Below, in pieces: positions 23,056-37,560 of a stretch of DNA of 64,000 bases. The stretch is from contig NC_021672.1 in the NCBI RefSeq assembly GCF_000247815.1, positions 68,734,109 through 68,798,108 of the forward strand, in the 5' to 3' direction. The stretch is from Ficedula albicollis. Taxonomy: Eukaryota > Chordata > Aves > Passeriformes > Muscicapidae. The position numbers and the translations under genes are program-made. Each line of letters opens with the position of its first letter. Position 1 is the stretch's first letter. A model generated the notes under the pieces. It was given only the letters and a program-made list of their open reading frames with translations. It searched no databases and was not told the DNA's origin.

Positions 23056-25195
23056 TCCATGCCTTGTACTCCTTGCCTTGTTCATGACTGCAGTTCTCCA
23101 TGGCTGGGGTGGGAGCATTTCTGCCCTGCCTCATGACCACTCACATCTGTGCCTCCATCTCTACTCTCATTTTTCCACATGTAAACTATACCTTCCCCTT
23201 TATCTCGTTTTATTTTCTGTTCTTTTCAGCTTTCTGCTTTGTGTGTATCTGATGCTTCTGTTAGTCTCTTGTATTTTCTATTTCTGATCTATGTGCAGTT
23301 TAATTCCTAGTATGACTATTTGGTTCCTGTAAAAAGTGAATTTTATTATTGGGACTGATCCAAATTTGGAAGGGAAATGTCATCACTTTTTTTTCTCCCC
23401 ATCAAAATTTGAGGTTTCACATTCAGCTCTCTGAGTGGGTGAGGGTTTTGCTATTTTCAGAAACATTTCAGTCAAAATCTCCTATTCTGTTGTCAAACAA
23501 AATCTGAAATTGTGCTGAAAGTTTTCATTGAAGCTCTGAGTTCCAGCCAACTCTGTCCTATTGCTGCAGCTCTGCAATAATGTCACTTTGTGGCCATGTC
23601 CTAATAAACAGCTGCCAGTATGGGGGGAAAACACCACATTCTCATTAAAAGGATTGCTTACCCTGCAGAGTCCATCTCACAAAATAATGAGACACCTAAA
23701 AGAAGTCAGAAAGATGCCCCAACTTCAAGAAACCCAAATTTTGAAGGGCATTTCAAATTTGCCAACAGAGAGAACAAGGCTTTTTGCAAGCAGAGTTTAT
23801 TCTGCTTCCTGTCATGGCCAGCTTTGCACATTTAGCACAGGCAAACACTGATATGTCAAATTGAAAGATGAAGCAGGACTTCTTAAAGGTACCAACAGCA
23901 AAAGCAGCATGAGTTCAGAGTGGTTTCATAGATCATACCATAGGTTAAACCTGTATTTTCTGCTGTGTTCCTATCCTTGCTTCATGACAGGGTGGCTGAG
24001 ATGCCCAGAAAATGGTTGGAAAGACATCTCCCAGGACATGACAGGATCACTTGGGGGTGTACCACAGTTTGTTCAGGAGGGTTTTGTTACCTCCTGGCTG
24101 ACCTCCCTGAACTGTGTTGCAGCTTCCATGGCTCAGACATGCACATCCCATGTGCACATAGAGGATGCTGTTCCTGGTAGATACCAACACACAGGCATTG
24201 CACAGTGGATCATTTGAAGAAGTGTGTTCCTATGCACCTTATTTCCAAGCAGTCCAGAAGAAGTGAGGACCTTGGTTATATCTGGTGTAATACCAGGTTC
24301 GTACCAGATATTAAGGTAAGGAGTGACAGACATGTAAAGGCTGATGCTCTCACTGCTTTTCCTTGTGGGAAAAAATATCTGTGTGATACTGCTTACCTAC
24401 ATAATGCTGAGGAGATCTGACCATAGCAGCAATGAAAGACCCAGCTCAGCACTTAAGCACACACCGAATTTCATGGAAGTCCTTAATTGTTTTCTGCTGG
24501 CTGGATTATTTTTTCAGAACTCTGGATCGCTCTGCCAAATGGAGAGATTCAAACGACACCACTGAGGTGTCCAGAACAGAGACAAGAAGAGCACAGTCCC
24601 TCTATTCCTGTATAAAGAGAAATGGCTGGAAAGGACACAAACCCAGTGGCTGTCATTGTCATGCGAGGCTCTCTCTGGGCACAGCAACATCCCAGCTCTG
24701 CATTCTGCACGCAGCTCTCGGGGCAGCTGCTCACAACAATGGGGCCTCTATTCCTTCTGGCCCAGGCAGGGAAACAGAAGCATGGTGAAAACATAAGCTA
24801 CTCAGACAAGATTAAATGCAACCCATGTAGTGATGAATCCCATGAGAAGAATTTAGGTTTCCATTCTCTAGTCTGTGCCCTGCAGCCTCAAGTAGATGCC
24901 TCTCCAGGACTCTGGAGTTCACCTCCACCTCTACCTCCATTTGTGTTTTCATTGTCCCCAGGACAGACATGGAAATGCTGGAGTCCTATTTGCACTCAGC
25001 TAGCAGAAATTCCTTACTAAATCTGTAAGCAGATTTGCAGCTGAATGCAAAGACAACATTTTCACCATTACTATCATAAAAAAAGTCTCCAGGACACACC
25101 CCAGTACAGATCCCAGAGCTTTGCCAGTCTAACTGTGCTTTCTTCTACATGAGAAGACAAAAATATTTTCACAAATAATCAGAGAAGCATGAGTA
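23056..25195. other. No gene recognised
   Basis: Several 60-130 codon frames occur (the largest at 24622-25020, plus) but lack splice-site and composition support. Confidence 0.45.
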
Positions 25196-25221
25196 AAAAT
25201 TTCCACCAAGGTGGAAATTTT
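25196..25221. repeat. Near-perfect 26-bp palindrome
   Basis: AAAATTTCCACC at 25196-25207 and GGTGGAAATTTT at 25210-25221 are perfect inverted arms around two A. It could form a cruciform or bind a dimeric factor; no function is shown. Confidence 0.85.
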
Positions 25222-25554
25222 CAGAGTATTTAATATTTCAGCTTTTGCACAGAAACAATTAACAAGCAAAGACATGTTGTATGTCTGATCCTGGAAAATT
25301 CTGTCCCAAATCAGCACAGCCCTGATTAGCTGAATGGGTTGCACTGCATGGTCTGTCTTGTAACAGTTGGAAGAACAGTCTTTTCCCTTGATAATGCCCG
25401 AGTGTCAGGTTCAGGGAGCCGGTGTAGATTTGGTGGCCATGCCTTCTCCCCTGACTGAGATTAGCCACCATCTGGTAGTGCTTCAGAGAAGAACCTTTCC
25501 CCATTGTCACTTCCTTTGTCTGATGGTCTGTAACATCTGACCTCTGCTTCACAG

Positions 25555-25625
25555 GTCGTGGCCTTCACCTCCTTTCTTTCCACCAGGAGTAACGACAGCA
25601 GGGTTAAGTTTATATGATACCTCTG
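25555..25625 (+). other. Weak internal-exon-like segment
   Basis: CTCTGCTTCACAG precedes a 71-bp segment that is open in one frame and ends at a strong donor, CTCTG|GTAAGTGC. The peptide is Pro-rich and unrecognised. It might be a non-coding RNA exon or chance. Confidence 0.18.
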
Positions 25626-27230
25626 GTAAGTGCTACTTCTGAGCACTGGGCTTTGGCAGCACTGCTCCTTTCTTTGATGCTAAAGTTTCTATTTTGACCT
25701 CTGTGCAACATTAAATCAGTCTGCCCTATCTGCCACCAATCTGGCTCCTTGGTTGCAGGGCTCTGCACTCCTGTTTCTCTCTTCTGGCTCATGGTCTGTG
25801 GAGAGCTTGGAAGGTGTGTGCCAGTTGTCTTTGCAAAGGTAAACATTTTTTTCTTTTCCCATAATCAGAGCCTTAAATTCTTTCTTTCAATTATATAGCT
25901 CTTATTCTTGTTCCATGACGGAGCAAAGGTCCACCAGCTATCAAAGCAAGAGACAATATTGCCCCAAAGTGCTTCCTATCTGATGTCAAACAGGAGACAT
26001 TTAAAATTTTTCGTTATTAAAGGACTGAATTCCATGGCAAGACTTCCATGAGCTGATGTGAGAACAAGATTCTATGTTAAGTGATTTCCTTTGATTCATG
26101 GCAGAATGTTTTGGCCAGACAAGTATGGTGCCCTAAATTCCTCAATGTTGAATCCTGTGCCACTCCACTAACAAGAAGAACACTGGGGGCTTCAGTGATG
26201 AAAGGACACCATGGTGTTCCAGTGTCACTCTTCTTAGCACTGTGGAGTGTCTCCCCATTCTCATTCCCTAGACTGAGAGATTCAGGCTGACAAAGAAGTG
26301 AAATTAGATTCCATATGAATGACAAACTTGACAACCTTGGAAATTATCATTTAGCCACACACAAGAGATTTAGACATGGAAACAGAAATGCAAATGTTCT
26401 TTGCCAGTACAAATGAACCTGCTGATTCCTGGGCCTGGGATGGAAGCTCTCTCTGTACAGTAGCAGTTTTACTTTCCCCAAACAGTCAGACACAATTTTG
26501 AAGAATTTGGACAAATGTTGGTGCTCCGCTCTCCTGGAAATCAGTTCAGGTCAGATACCTGATTACTTTTAGGTCTCCTAAATGCCATGAGAGTGCCAAG
26601 AAGAGATGCTGAATGCATGGGTAGTTGGTGATGTACATGGTATAGTATCCTGTGTGAGTCCCACAGCCAGTCCCTGCCGCTGCCTGGGACCACAAACCAA
26701 AAGCAACCTTTAGCTCTGCAAGCAGCTGGATTCACAAGCAAGACCAGCAGCAAGGATGTGATTGCATGGGGGCAGCTGAACTATCTGAAGCCCTTGCTCT
26801 GGGAAGAGGCAAGAGAGGGTAGGTGAGAACAACCATCCCCAGGTGACCCTGGGAACAAGTCACAGACTCAGCCAGACTTGCCTCAGTCCATGATGGACCC
26901 TCAGGCATCCCTTCTGTACCTCTGTGTCTGACTGTGCCCCAGAGCACTCTTCCCTGGCTCTCCAAGGTGTGGTTTGCTATGACGTTCTCAGGCACACGCA
27001 GATTTTGGTGTGCAGTTCCTGGCTGGGAAAGGCTGGAAACTCCTGAGGTACATTTCACTTCAAAGATGCATTTCAGACATAGGGCCAGACAGAGCCATCA
27101 TTATGATCAGGGGCTGCTTTGGGTGCAATTTCATTTGTAGGTGCTTTTCAGCCTGGTTCCTCTGACACAGCCATGGAAGTGCCATACATGCAGTTTAGAA
27201 AGGGTTTGTCACCACTTCTGTTTATCCAGA
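25626..27230. other. No gene or repeat recognised
   Basis: Unremarkable sequence; short frames only. Confidence 0.5.
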
Positions 27231-27389
27231 AAGGCCTGGAGTGACAGGACAAGGGGGAATGGCTTCAAACTGACAATGAGTAGATTTAGGTTGGATATTA
27301 GGAAGAAATTCTTCCTATGAGGGAACTTAGCACAGGTTGCCCAGAGCTATGAGGGAACTTGGCACAGGTTGCCCAGAGCAGCTGTGGCT

Positions 27390-27424
<35 letters not shown>

Positions 27425-27567
27425 CTGCCCCATCCCTGGCAGTGCCCAGGGCCAGGCTGGATGGGGCTCTGAACAACCTGGAATAGTGGAGGGTGTCGCT
27501 ACCCACGGCAAGAGGGTTGGAACTGGGTGTCTAAGCTCTCTGCCCACCCAGGTCATACCTCGATTCC
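27231..27567 (+). mobile_element. CR1 LINE fragment carrying two insertions
   Basis: From AGGCCTGGAGTGACAGG through AGGCTGGATGGGGCTCTGAA to CACCCAGGTCATACCTCGATT. A 32-bp direct duplication (27316-27379 region, starting TATGAGGGAACTT) and a run of about 35 G at 27390-27424 interrupt it. The G run splits GTGGCTG/CTGCCCC, with CTG present on both sides. Confidence 0.85.
27390..27424. other. Run of about 35 G inside CR1
   Basis: Other CR1 copies read GCTGTGGCTGCCCCATCC without a gap here. The bases CTG appear on both sides of the run, as expected if two read or contig ends overlapping by three bases were joined by filler. A real G insertion with a 3-bp target duplication is the alternative. Confidence 0.65.
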
Positions 27568-27963
27568 AAGATTTTCCGAGCTCTTCCACCCGGCTCCGCG
27601 CGCAGCTGCTCCGGTGCCGGCAGGGGCCGCTCGGGGGCCGCGCTGCTGGAGCGGATCCCGTTCCGCGCACCCCAAAGTGCCGCTCCAGCAAAAGGCAGCC
27701 AAACACAAAGTAGACCGTGGCCGAGGCGTTTTAAAAGGCAAGTTTTCTATGTTCTCTTTTCCGTCGGGTTTTGCTCCTTCTCTTCTTCCACTCGCCTGTT
27801 GAATGCTGGAGCGGATCCCGTTCCGCGCACCCCAAAGTGCCGCTCCAGCAAAAGGCAGCCAAACACAAAGTAGACCGTGGCCGAGGCGTTTTAAAAGGCA
27901 AGTTTTCTGTGTTCTGTTTTCCGTCGGGTTTTGCTCCTTCTCTTCTTCCACTCGCCTGTTGAA
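27560..27963. repeat. 160-bp CpG-rich tandem duplication with hairpin
   Basis: Copies 27644-27803 and 27804-27963 differ at two bases only. Each begins with an 11-bp inverted repeat, TGCTGGAGCGG at 27644-27654 pairing with CCGCTCCAGCA at 27680-27690 in copy 1. Each also contains GTTTTAAAAGG, a TATA-like or MEF2-like word. CpG is dense from 27560 to 27840, forming a small island next to the CR1. Frames on the minus strand run through both copies because of the duplication; no gene is recognised. Confidence 0.85.
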
Positions 27964-28255
27964 GCTTGAGCTGCTGGGATGGATTCTCCTCTGCAACCAC
28001 CCTCCATTCAGCAGAAAATGCCGGCATAAAATATCGTGCCTTTCCTGGAGGGCTCCTCTCTGGACTAGGAGAAGCTCAACTGAGAGTGAAGCCCGTGTTT
28101 TATGGCTTCTTTAGCTTGATGTCTCCGAGTAATGGCCAACATAGACATGCAGAATTGCTGGAATTGTGTATAGGCAACACAAGACATGCAAAGATTTGCT
28201 TGTCATCATTCCTAGGGGATTCCCACTTAAGAATAAATATGCACATTGTACTCAA

Positions 28256-28303
28256 GATGTTTTGTTTGTTTGTTTTGTTGTTTGTTTTGGTTTTTTTTTC
28301 CCC
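28256..28303. repeat. T/G-rich simple repeat
   Basis: Irregular TTTG units (TGTTTTGTTTGTTTGTTTTG and onward) ending in T9 and CCCC. Confidence 0.7.
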
Positions 28304-28365
28304 AGACTGGATAATGAGACAATTTCTTTGCACATCCAAGGAAGGCACATGATGTGATTCTTTGA

Positions 28366-28416
28366 CTCAATAGTCCTGATGAGTCCCTTCCAACTCAGCG
28401 TATTCTGTGATTCTAA
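28366..28416 (+). mobile_element. Very short CR1 3' end
   Basis: GTCCCTTCCAACTCAGCGTA followed by TTCTGTGATTCT, with GACTCAATAGTCCTGATGAG before it. Only about 50 bp survive. Confidence 0.7.
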
Positions 28417-28499
28417 GAACCTGGAAAACCTGGGGAAAGATATTTCAGGGCATCTCACTTTGGATTTGGCATTCACTGTAACACTCAGAAATTAACCAC

Positions 28500-28990
28500 A
28501 CAGCTAATAAAAGAATGTGCAGTAATTAATTTTTAATGATCATTTCCTGGGTGTGGCAAGTGGTTTTGTCGCTTTAAATTCTTATGCAAATAGAATCAGG
28601 CTAATCTTCTTAAATAGGTAGCTGTAGCTGTGTCAGCCTATTCTGAGCTGGCAGGAGTGCTGCATAATACTTGGAATTCTCTAAATTGTTCATGTCAGTG
28701 GGATATCAACTATCAGCATAATAACAATGATAATAGGCATGTGTTTGCTTGCAAAGAAGGTATTGCATAATTAAGGGCCTCGTTAAGGGTTTTCAGTACC
28801 TCAGAAGAATGCCCCTAACTTTCTGGTTGTTTTCATCCTATTAATACCAACATCACACAAGCCACTCCCCAAGCGACTTGTTGTTTGAATCACTGGTTAG
28901 TTGGGAAATTCAGATGCAGCAACGTATCTGAAATTAATTAACAGTGCAGTTATGGCCAAAGTGCTTTCATTAAAAGGGAGGAGTGCCTGC
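28500..28990. promoter_or_regulatory. Enhancer-like AT-rich block with homeodomain, POU and SOX motifs
   Basis: Contains the POU octamer ATGCAAAT (about 28593-28600), several TAATTA/ATTAAT cores (28521, 28771, 28933), TTAATGATCATTT, and AACAATGATAAT, a SOX-type site beside a GATAA core. No open frame or repeat covers it. Such clustering is common in conserved developmental enhancers. This is a motif-based guess only. Confidence 0.25.
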
Positions 28991-31900
28991 TTATGAGACT
29001 GCCATCTCTCCAAAGTGATGCTCTCACATTCTGTCTTTCTTGGATTGTGCAACCATACCCCTGATCTGATTCCAGTCATCCCACATCAGTGGCATGGGAA
29101 CAGTAATTGTTAAATGTTAACCTTTTAGTATTTTCAATTCCACTAAAAGAAGTGAATAGTACCAACACTGCCCCACCCCAGCAACACAGGAAACCAAATG
29201 ACAGTGCTATGCCACCCAGGCAAGGTCACCCACATCCACAGCTTCAGGGCATCACAATCATAAGCATCCTCCAGGCTGACAAGGGAGCCTCCATATCCCA
29301 GTCCTCATCACAAGATGCTCCATCATCCAAAACAATCTGAAAACCTGCTGCACCACAGGGAAAGAACCAAGAGAGAGTTTCAGCATGCCCAGATTTCCAA
29401 ATTGCACACTTACAGGGATTCTGTAAGGTGGAGATGCCCAGACCACAGGGCAACCTGAAGGATGCTGAGAGCCCTGAGGATGCCTTGTGCTGGAGTCTCT
29501 GCACAGGGGTCCAAAGTGGCTGCAGTCACTCTCTGAGGCAGGCCTGAGACCTGCAGGCTTGGAGCAACAATTCCACCTGTGGACTTAAAGCCTGGGTCAT
29601 TAGCATTTCTTAAGATGACAGTAGATAATCTAGGAGGCCAACCACAACCTACACTTGGAAGCAATGAAAACAAAAACAACACAATCATCCCTGCCAATGT
29701 GACCTAGGGCAAAATTCCTTCCTGACCCTAGATCTGGTGATTGGTTTAACCCAAGTATGTGAACCACACCTGCCCACAGGTACTTGAGAAATTTTCCAAT
29801 ACCACTACAAGCATAAGCATGCTTGTCCAGCCTCCTTTTTTTTCAGCCAGGGCAGTGCTGGTACTTCAAAAGTGAAATTAAACTTTACTGTGTGGGTGAT
29901 AAATCATAGGAGTTTTGAAGACTGTTTCTTCCTAGTCCTCAGGCAGCCAGCAGAGCATGAAGTCTGTGACTGGCACTAGATAAATACAGCACAGAAAATG
30001 TCCCCTTCAAACTCCTTTTGCTCATTCTCATTACATCCTTGAGAATAACAATACGTCAACCCCAGCATCGGCTTCAGCTTTGTGGGCAAAAGCAACTCCA
30101 ATGGCACAAAATCCTTAGGAGTCTTTAGCACAAATACTTTTGGTAAAAAAAAATCTTCAACCACCAAATACTTCTGGTAAAAAATACCAGCCTACCTGTG
30201 CTTTTTCCCCTCCTGCTGTGGAATAGAAGGCAGCTCCCTTTTTTCCTCTGAAAGTAGAATGGGTCTATGGATTTTAGCATACAACGGTGCAAAGCAGACA
30301 AGGCAATCACAGCACTTTGCGAAAACTGGAAGGTCTGTGTTTCTGCATTTTAACCCTGTCAAGCTGCATTAAAAAGAAAAGAAAACTGGCTGTACCTTTG
30401 TTTTTAAACTCCTATTCTGACAGTCTAAGATAAGGTCAGGGCTGGAAGTAAGAGCAAGGTCGGGGAAAGAATTATGGTTAGGGATAAACACACCCAGGAC
30501 TTCAGAAGGCAAAATGAGCATTGCAGTTCTTCATTGGTTATCCTGAATCCTGGTAATCCTGAATATGCAAAAGAGATCAGGTGGCCAGCAAACAGAAATT
30601 GGTTCATACTATTTATGAAGCCATAATTTTCACATGTCTTACAAACCTGGTTATGTGTTATATCAATAGGCAGGAAAATCATAACCTGATCAGTACAAAG
30701 TGGACTGGGAGCAGCTTCACCCTGATTGTGACAAGGAAGATGTGAGGTGTTTGGACTCAGTTCCATCCTGGGCATGGACTTGCTGCAGGGATTCCATCAA
30801 ATCCCTCATCCAGGCTTCTGCTTCCCCCTCACCTTTGGTTTGATGTTATTTAGTCTGAAAGCCTGGGAACAGGCACTTTTTTTCAACACGTGTTTTCTTC
30901 AGTGCCTGGCATGACAGAGGCTAATTTCACAAAATTTTCCATCTACAGAAAAGAGACAAAAGCTGCACTAAAAGAATGTTGTTTACGCTGTGATTATCTG
31001 CAACACTCTGGTCTAGCAGTTAAAAAAAAAAGTGGTCAAACTCATCTGCCAGGCAAGAAAGGGGACGAGCTCTGCCTCATCTAGGAAAACATTAACTCCT
31101 CTGCCCTCCCTTTATCCCCATTTCCATGGCTTGGACAATCAGGATGTGTAATTTCCTCACTTTCAGACACATGGCTGTGCCAGTTCAGCAAGCCTGGTTT
31201 TGTACCTGCTTCTCTTGGATTTATTTAGAAGCAAAACCCTACAAGAACTGTTTTAGAATCCTCCTACTCATCAATCTCACCAGGGAAGAGTTTTTCACCC
31301 AGAATATCTAGGACTGCAACATGAATCCCTAGGGCTTTGTCTTCAGGCCTGTGCCCAGTGTCAGCAGAAATCCTGGGAGCTCAGGAATGGTTTTCTTCAT
31401 GCACTGTCAGTGGGCCTGGGATGGAAAATAAAGGCCAGGTGCCGCTATAAGAAGCTACCACCAGATATTCTCAAAGGAACACTGGTCTGAAGTGACATTG
31501 CATGGGATGCCTCAAGTGTCCATGTCCAGTGGTATTGTGGAGATTTTCCTGACAATCACAGGGAAAGAGCAAAAAGATTTTAAAAGCAATTTCATCAGCT
31601 AAATCTATCTGGAGTTTCTTAGGAGACAACAGGTTTTTTTTTTTTCCCATGTCGAAACTTGCCTTAGGTACATTTAAAATGTGCACCACAGCAGAGGAAA
31701 GCACAGATAGGGGGCGTCCTTGCTCCATCCTGCAGCCTCAGCAACGACACCAGCAGAAGACTAGAGCAACCCAACAAGGTCAACAGACTTGGAGCTGGCT
31801 CTGTTGAAGGCAGTGGAGTTATTTCCATGTAAGAGAGAGGAGCAACCAGGCAGTGTTTTGTCCTGTGGAGCTGAGGCACCACCACCACCACCACTGCTAT

Positions 31901-32499
31901 CTCCTGCTTTTTCTGCAGGACCACAGGTGACATTGCAGTGGCAACAGCTGAAACTGAACCCAAATACTTAGATTTGACAGCAGAATGAAACATGACTGGA
32001 AGAAGGCTCCAGCAACTCAGTCTTTCAGGCACTGCAGGAGCAACAAGCCATCGAGGCAGTGCCTTAACATACCAAGATGTTTCTGAGATAATGCCTTCTG
32101 AGAAAGAGATCAAATGAGAATCTGTTTTGCATGGCTGTGTTTTGCCCCACTGCCTCCAGAATTGTGCAGCTCTTTCTTCTTTGTTTTTGCTCCAGATTGT
32201 ACCAAGAGTGTCTCGCATCAGGTGCTTCTCAGAAGCCCTTTCAATAGGAGCAGGATAATTGAGGCATCAAATTGCATCCTGTGGGAGTTCCAGGATTAGG
32301 CCATAGAGTTGGTCATATTATATGTTTGAAAGTACAAAGAGCATTTTATGTTTTGTCTGTTCACTTAGCTATGAAATTGTGAATTTTGGCTTCAAATACC
32401 TGTCATTTGCCTTAATCTTGTTCTCCTAGACTGCCACACCCCAAGTGTTTTTGCTAGGATGGTATATTATAGTCATCCTCTCTTGATGCAACAAATCAA
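28991..32499. other. No gene recognised
   Basis: A 184-codon minus frame at 31664-32218 is the largest but includes a Val run from a short CAC repeat (31876-31895) and lacks splice or start support. The rest is AT-rich with short frames. Confidence 0.5.
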
Positions 32500-32500
32500 A

Positions 32501-32640
32501 TCACAGAGTGGTTTGGGTTGGAGGGGGTCTCAAAAGTAATCCCTTTCCAACCTCCTGCCAGGGGCAGGTGTGGGCAGGGACACCTTCCACTATCCCAGGT
32601 TGCTCAGAGCCCCAGCCAACCTGGCCTGGGACACTGCCAG
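32501..32640 (-). mobile_element. CR1 LINE 3' fragment
   Basis: TCACAGAGTGGTTTGGGTTGG to CCTGGGACACTGCCAG, including GGCAGGGACACCTTCCACTA. 5' truncated after about 140 bp. Confidence 0.85.
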
Positions 32641-33242
32641 CTTGCATGGGAGCAAGAGCCTGGCATGAGGGACTCAACATCAAGGATTCAGTATCTGGCC
32701 TTTTCAAATTCTAGGCCTGAATAGTCAGTGGGTTGGCTCTGGACTTCACTTTTTCCTTTGCACACAGTTCAAAGCAGGAAAACCACGATCCCTTTGGACC
32801 ACTAAAGGACTGCCCTGGAGAATTTCTCTTTTCCTCTTGTGCAGCAAGTTAAGCTTCTGCCTTTTACTCTGCCAGACCAGAGGCTGGTAAATAGTTATGG
32901 TAATTTTTGTGGCTAGTGAAGAATTCTAGTGGAAGAATTCTTGTACTGTTGCTATTATTTATTATTTGCTGAATGTTGGCAACATGCTTCCATGCCAAAA
33001 AAGAGACTTTAGGTAGGGAAACATTTTTATCTGCATGTGCACATGTACATGAATATGCCCTCACTTCTGCCCCTTGATCCTTCTGGACTTGGGAGCCACA
33101 GCCTGAAAGCTCTGGGGCAGCTCCCTTTAAACTCAAACTGGAATCTAATATGAGCATGAAAAATACAAGCTGCACATTAGCCTCTATTGTTTATTTTGAT
33201 ATTGAGGAACATTTATCTTAGCCTTTCCCTAAACATCCTCAG
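32641..33242. other. No gene or repeat recognised
   Basis: AT-rich sequence before the exon candidate at 33243. Confidence 0.5.
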
Positions 33243-33295
33243 CAGTCTTCCGCTGAAGTGGGAAGAGCAGCACAAGGAATACCGCAAATACCAAG
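33243..33295 (+). CDS. Candidate 53-bp internal coding exon
   Basis: An acceptor (CCTAAACATCCTCAG, with a second CAG three bases on) is followed by a frame reading SLPLKWEEQHKEYRKYQ and a donor CCAAG|GTAATG. Lys, Glu, Trp and Tyr content and G/C-ending codons (CTG AAG, GAG CAG CAC AAG) look coding. The exon ends with one extra base. The frame stays open past the donor to a TGA at about 33328. A second acceptor-like tract (GTTTTTTCTACAG) follows only 25 bp later, too close for a normal intron. Family unknown. Confidence 0.33.
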
Positions 33296-33649
33296 GTAAT
33301 GTTATCTGTTTTTTCTACAGCAAACTTGGCGGATTTTGAAAGGATACCCACTGTGGCAAATTCAAGGCTTCAATAAAACCTTTTGATAATGAAAATAAGG
33401 AATGTCAGATATCAATAACGAGGCCAGATTCTGTGTTTTTTGGTGGCCTTTTCAGGCTGGGGCAGAAAAGGATCCATTCAGATTTGTAGCAATGGAGTGT
33501 GAGAGAAAAGCTGTGGGATGTGCCCTCCCCAAAAGTATCTAGAACAAGGGACTCACCAGGGAGATTCTGAGATGTGCTGGGAACACATAGCCCCTGCTGG
33601 TGAAACAGCATGGAAGGCTGGGTCAAACTGGCTAGAGAGGCATCAATAA

Positions 33650-33780
33650 GTGTTCAAGGCTAGGCTGGATGGGGCTCTGAGCAATCTGGAATAGCGGAAG
33701 GTGTCCCTGCCCATGGCAGGGAGGTGGAATGAGATGAGGTTTAAGGTCCCTTCCAACCCAAACTTTCCTGGTTTTCTGCA
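33650..33780 (+). mobile_element. CR1 LINE 3' fragment
   Basis: TTCAAGGCTAGGCTGGATGG through CCCTTCCAACCCAAACTTTC. The octamer tail has decayed (CCTGGTTTTCTGC). Confidence 0.85.
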
Positions 33781-34099
33781 GTTTCTCATGGCAAGAGTGT
33801 GGAAAAACCAGGATCAGGGTCCTCCTGCCTCTCCTTCATTATTCCCTGCCAGCTTGAGGGGACAAAACCCCACAACAAAACCCATATAAAACCCCCAGAA
33901 AACACCATCCAAAATATATGTAAGCCAGGTGACCTCTTCCTTCCCCTCATCTTCCTTGTTGGGATGGCTTTTGTGCCATGCCTGCAGCTCTTGTCATCCC
34001 AGAGGGGTTGGACTCAGCTGAGGACAAAATGCAGAAATAAAGGAGCCTAAAACATAATGAGAGCACTGACAGCTCTTGCCAGCACAACCTCCTTTTAGG

Positions 34100-34131
34100 C
34101 TCCTTCCAACCCAAACCATTCTAATATTTAT
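34100..34131 (+). mobile_element. Residual CR1 3' end
   Basis: GCTCCTTCCAACCCAAACCA then TTCTAATATTTATGAG. Only the last ~30 bp are recognisable. Confidence 0.5.
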
Positions 34132-34215
34132 GAGTAATATTTTCTTTCTGCATCTCTTTGCATCTCAACCAACCCAATAATTTCCAACTGAACCATACCT
34201 GGACATTGAGCTGTA

Positions 34216-34460
34216 TGGAGAATCTGGCCATTGAACTTGTAATTAAACATTTCAGAGAACTTTTAACTTGGTTCATTCTGCCATTTACTGTCATGATAGG
34301 GCTGCTTATGAACACTTGCTCCCTCGTCTTTGGGCAAACAGATGCGTATACAGCACGTTATCAAAACAGAGACTATTTAGGCCAGAAGACTGAGGAAAAT
34401 ACAATGATGATGATGAGGAGGAGGAGACAAATTTGCCTGTTGAGTAGCATAAATGTTTAA
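34216..34460 (+). other. Small ORF with a possible membrane helix
   Basis: An 80-codon frame starts MENLAIELVIKHF and has a hydrophobic stretch (LLTWFILPFTVMIGLLM), then a polar Tyr/Arg-rich tail and a Met/Arg run from a short ATG/AGG repeat. Start context is ordinary. Frames of this size are expected by chance, so this is a low-weight candidate. Confidence 0.15.
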
Positions 34461-34620
34461 ATAAGATGCTGTTTTTGAAGCACCAAGGACTTTACCATTT
34501 AAAACCCTGTATCCCATACATGGATGGTCATGCCATATGCTCTAGCAAATTTTTCTCTCCCTGAATGTACAATGTAGACAGCTCTGAAGAAGAAATCTCT
34601 TTCTCTGTTCCCTTTTGTAG

Positions 34621-34674
34621 GAGGACTTTGTATCCACGCTGAAAGTAGACTCTGTTTGTGTTGGCCGGAGATAA
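34621..34674 (+). other. Terminal-exon-like segment
   Basis: A very strong pyrimidine tract (TTTCTCTGTTCCCTTTTGTAG) ends at 34620. The frame EDFVSTLKVDSVCVGRR then reaches TAA at 34672-34674. A second frame is also open to about 34750. The sequence after it retains CpG up to the G run. Unrecognised. Confidence 0.22.
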
Positions 34675-34863
34675 AGCAGTCCCTTTGCATCCATCGGTGT
34701 TTGTTTTCACCTCTGCCTATGCACGAGTACCACGGCGAATGTTTCTAAACAGCGGATTAATCAGAAAGCACGAGGTGCAGCTGCAGCCAGACTGTGGTTT
34801 CTTCTCTCTCTCTTTGAGGCAGAGAGCATTTGTAACCACTTTCCTGTCTTCACAGAGCTGCTG

Positions 34864-34940
34864 ATGATCGCATCTTCTTGGAATTTGCTGCTTGTGCTGG
34901 CGCACAGCGGCAGCAGAACCGCGGCGGCCGCCGGGGCACT
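34864..34940 (+). CDS. Candidate first exon with signal-peptide-like start, cut by G run
   Basis: ATG at 34864 encodes MIASSWNLLLVLAHSGSRT and then an Ala-rich stretch, which resembles an N-terminal signal sequence. The DNA becomes very CpG-rich (GCGGCGGCCGCCGG) and then turns into pure G at 34941, so the rest of the exon cannot be read. An acceptor-like CTGTCTTCACAG lies just upstream at 34856. A GC-rich first exon is where short-read assemblies often fail, which fits a gap here. Confidence 0.27.

Positions 34941-37560
<2,620 letters not shown>

Noticed and set aside
31664..32218. 184-codon minus frame
   Set aside because: Val run from a CAC repeat, low coding character and no splice sites; length is within what chance allows in 64 kb.
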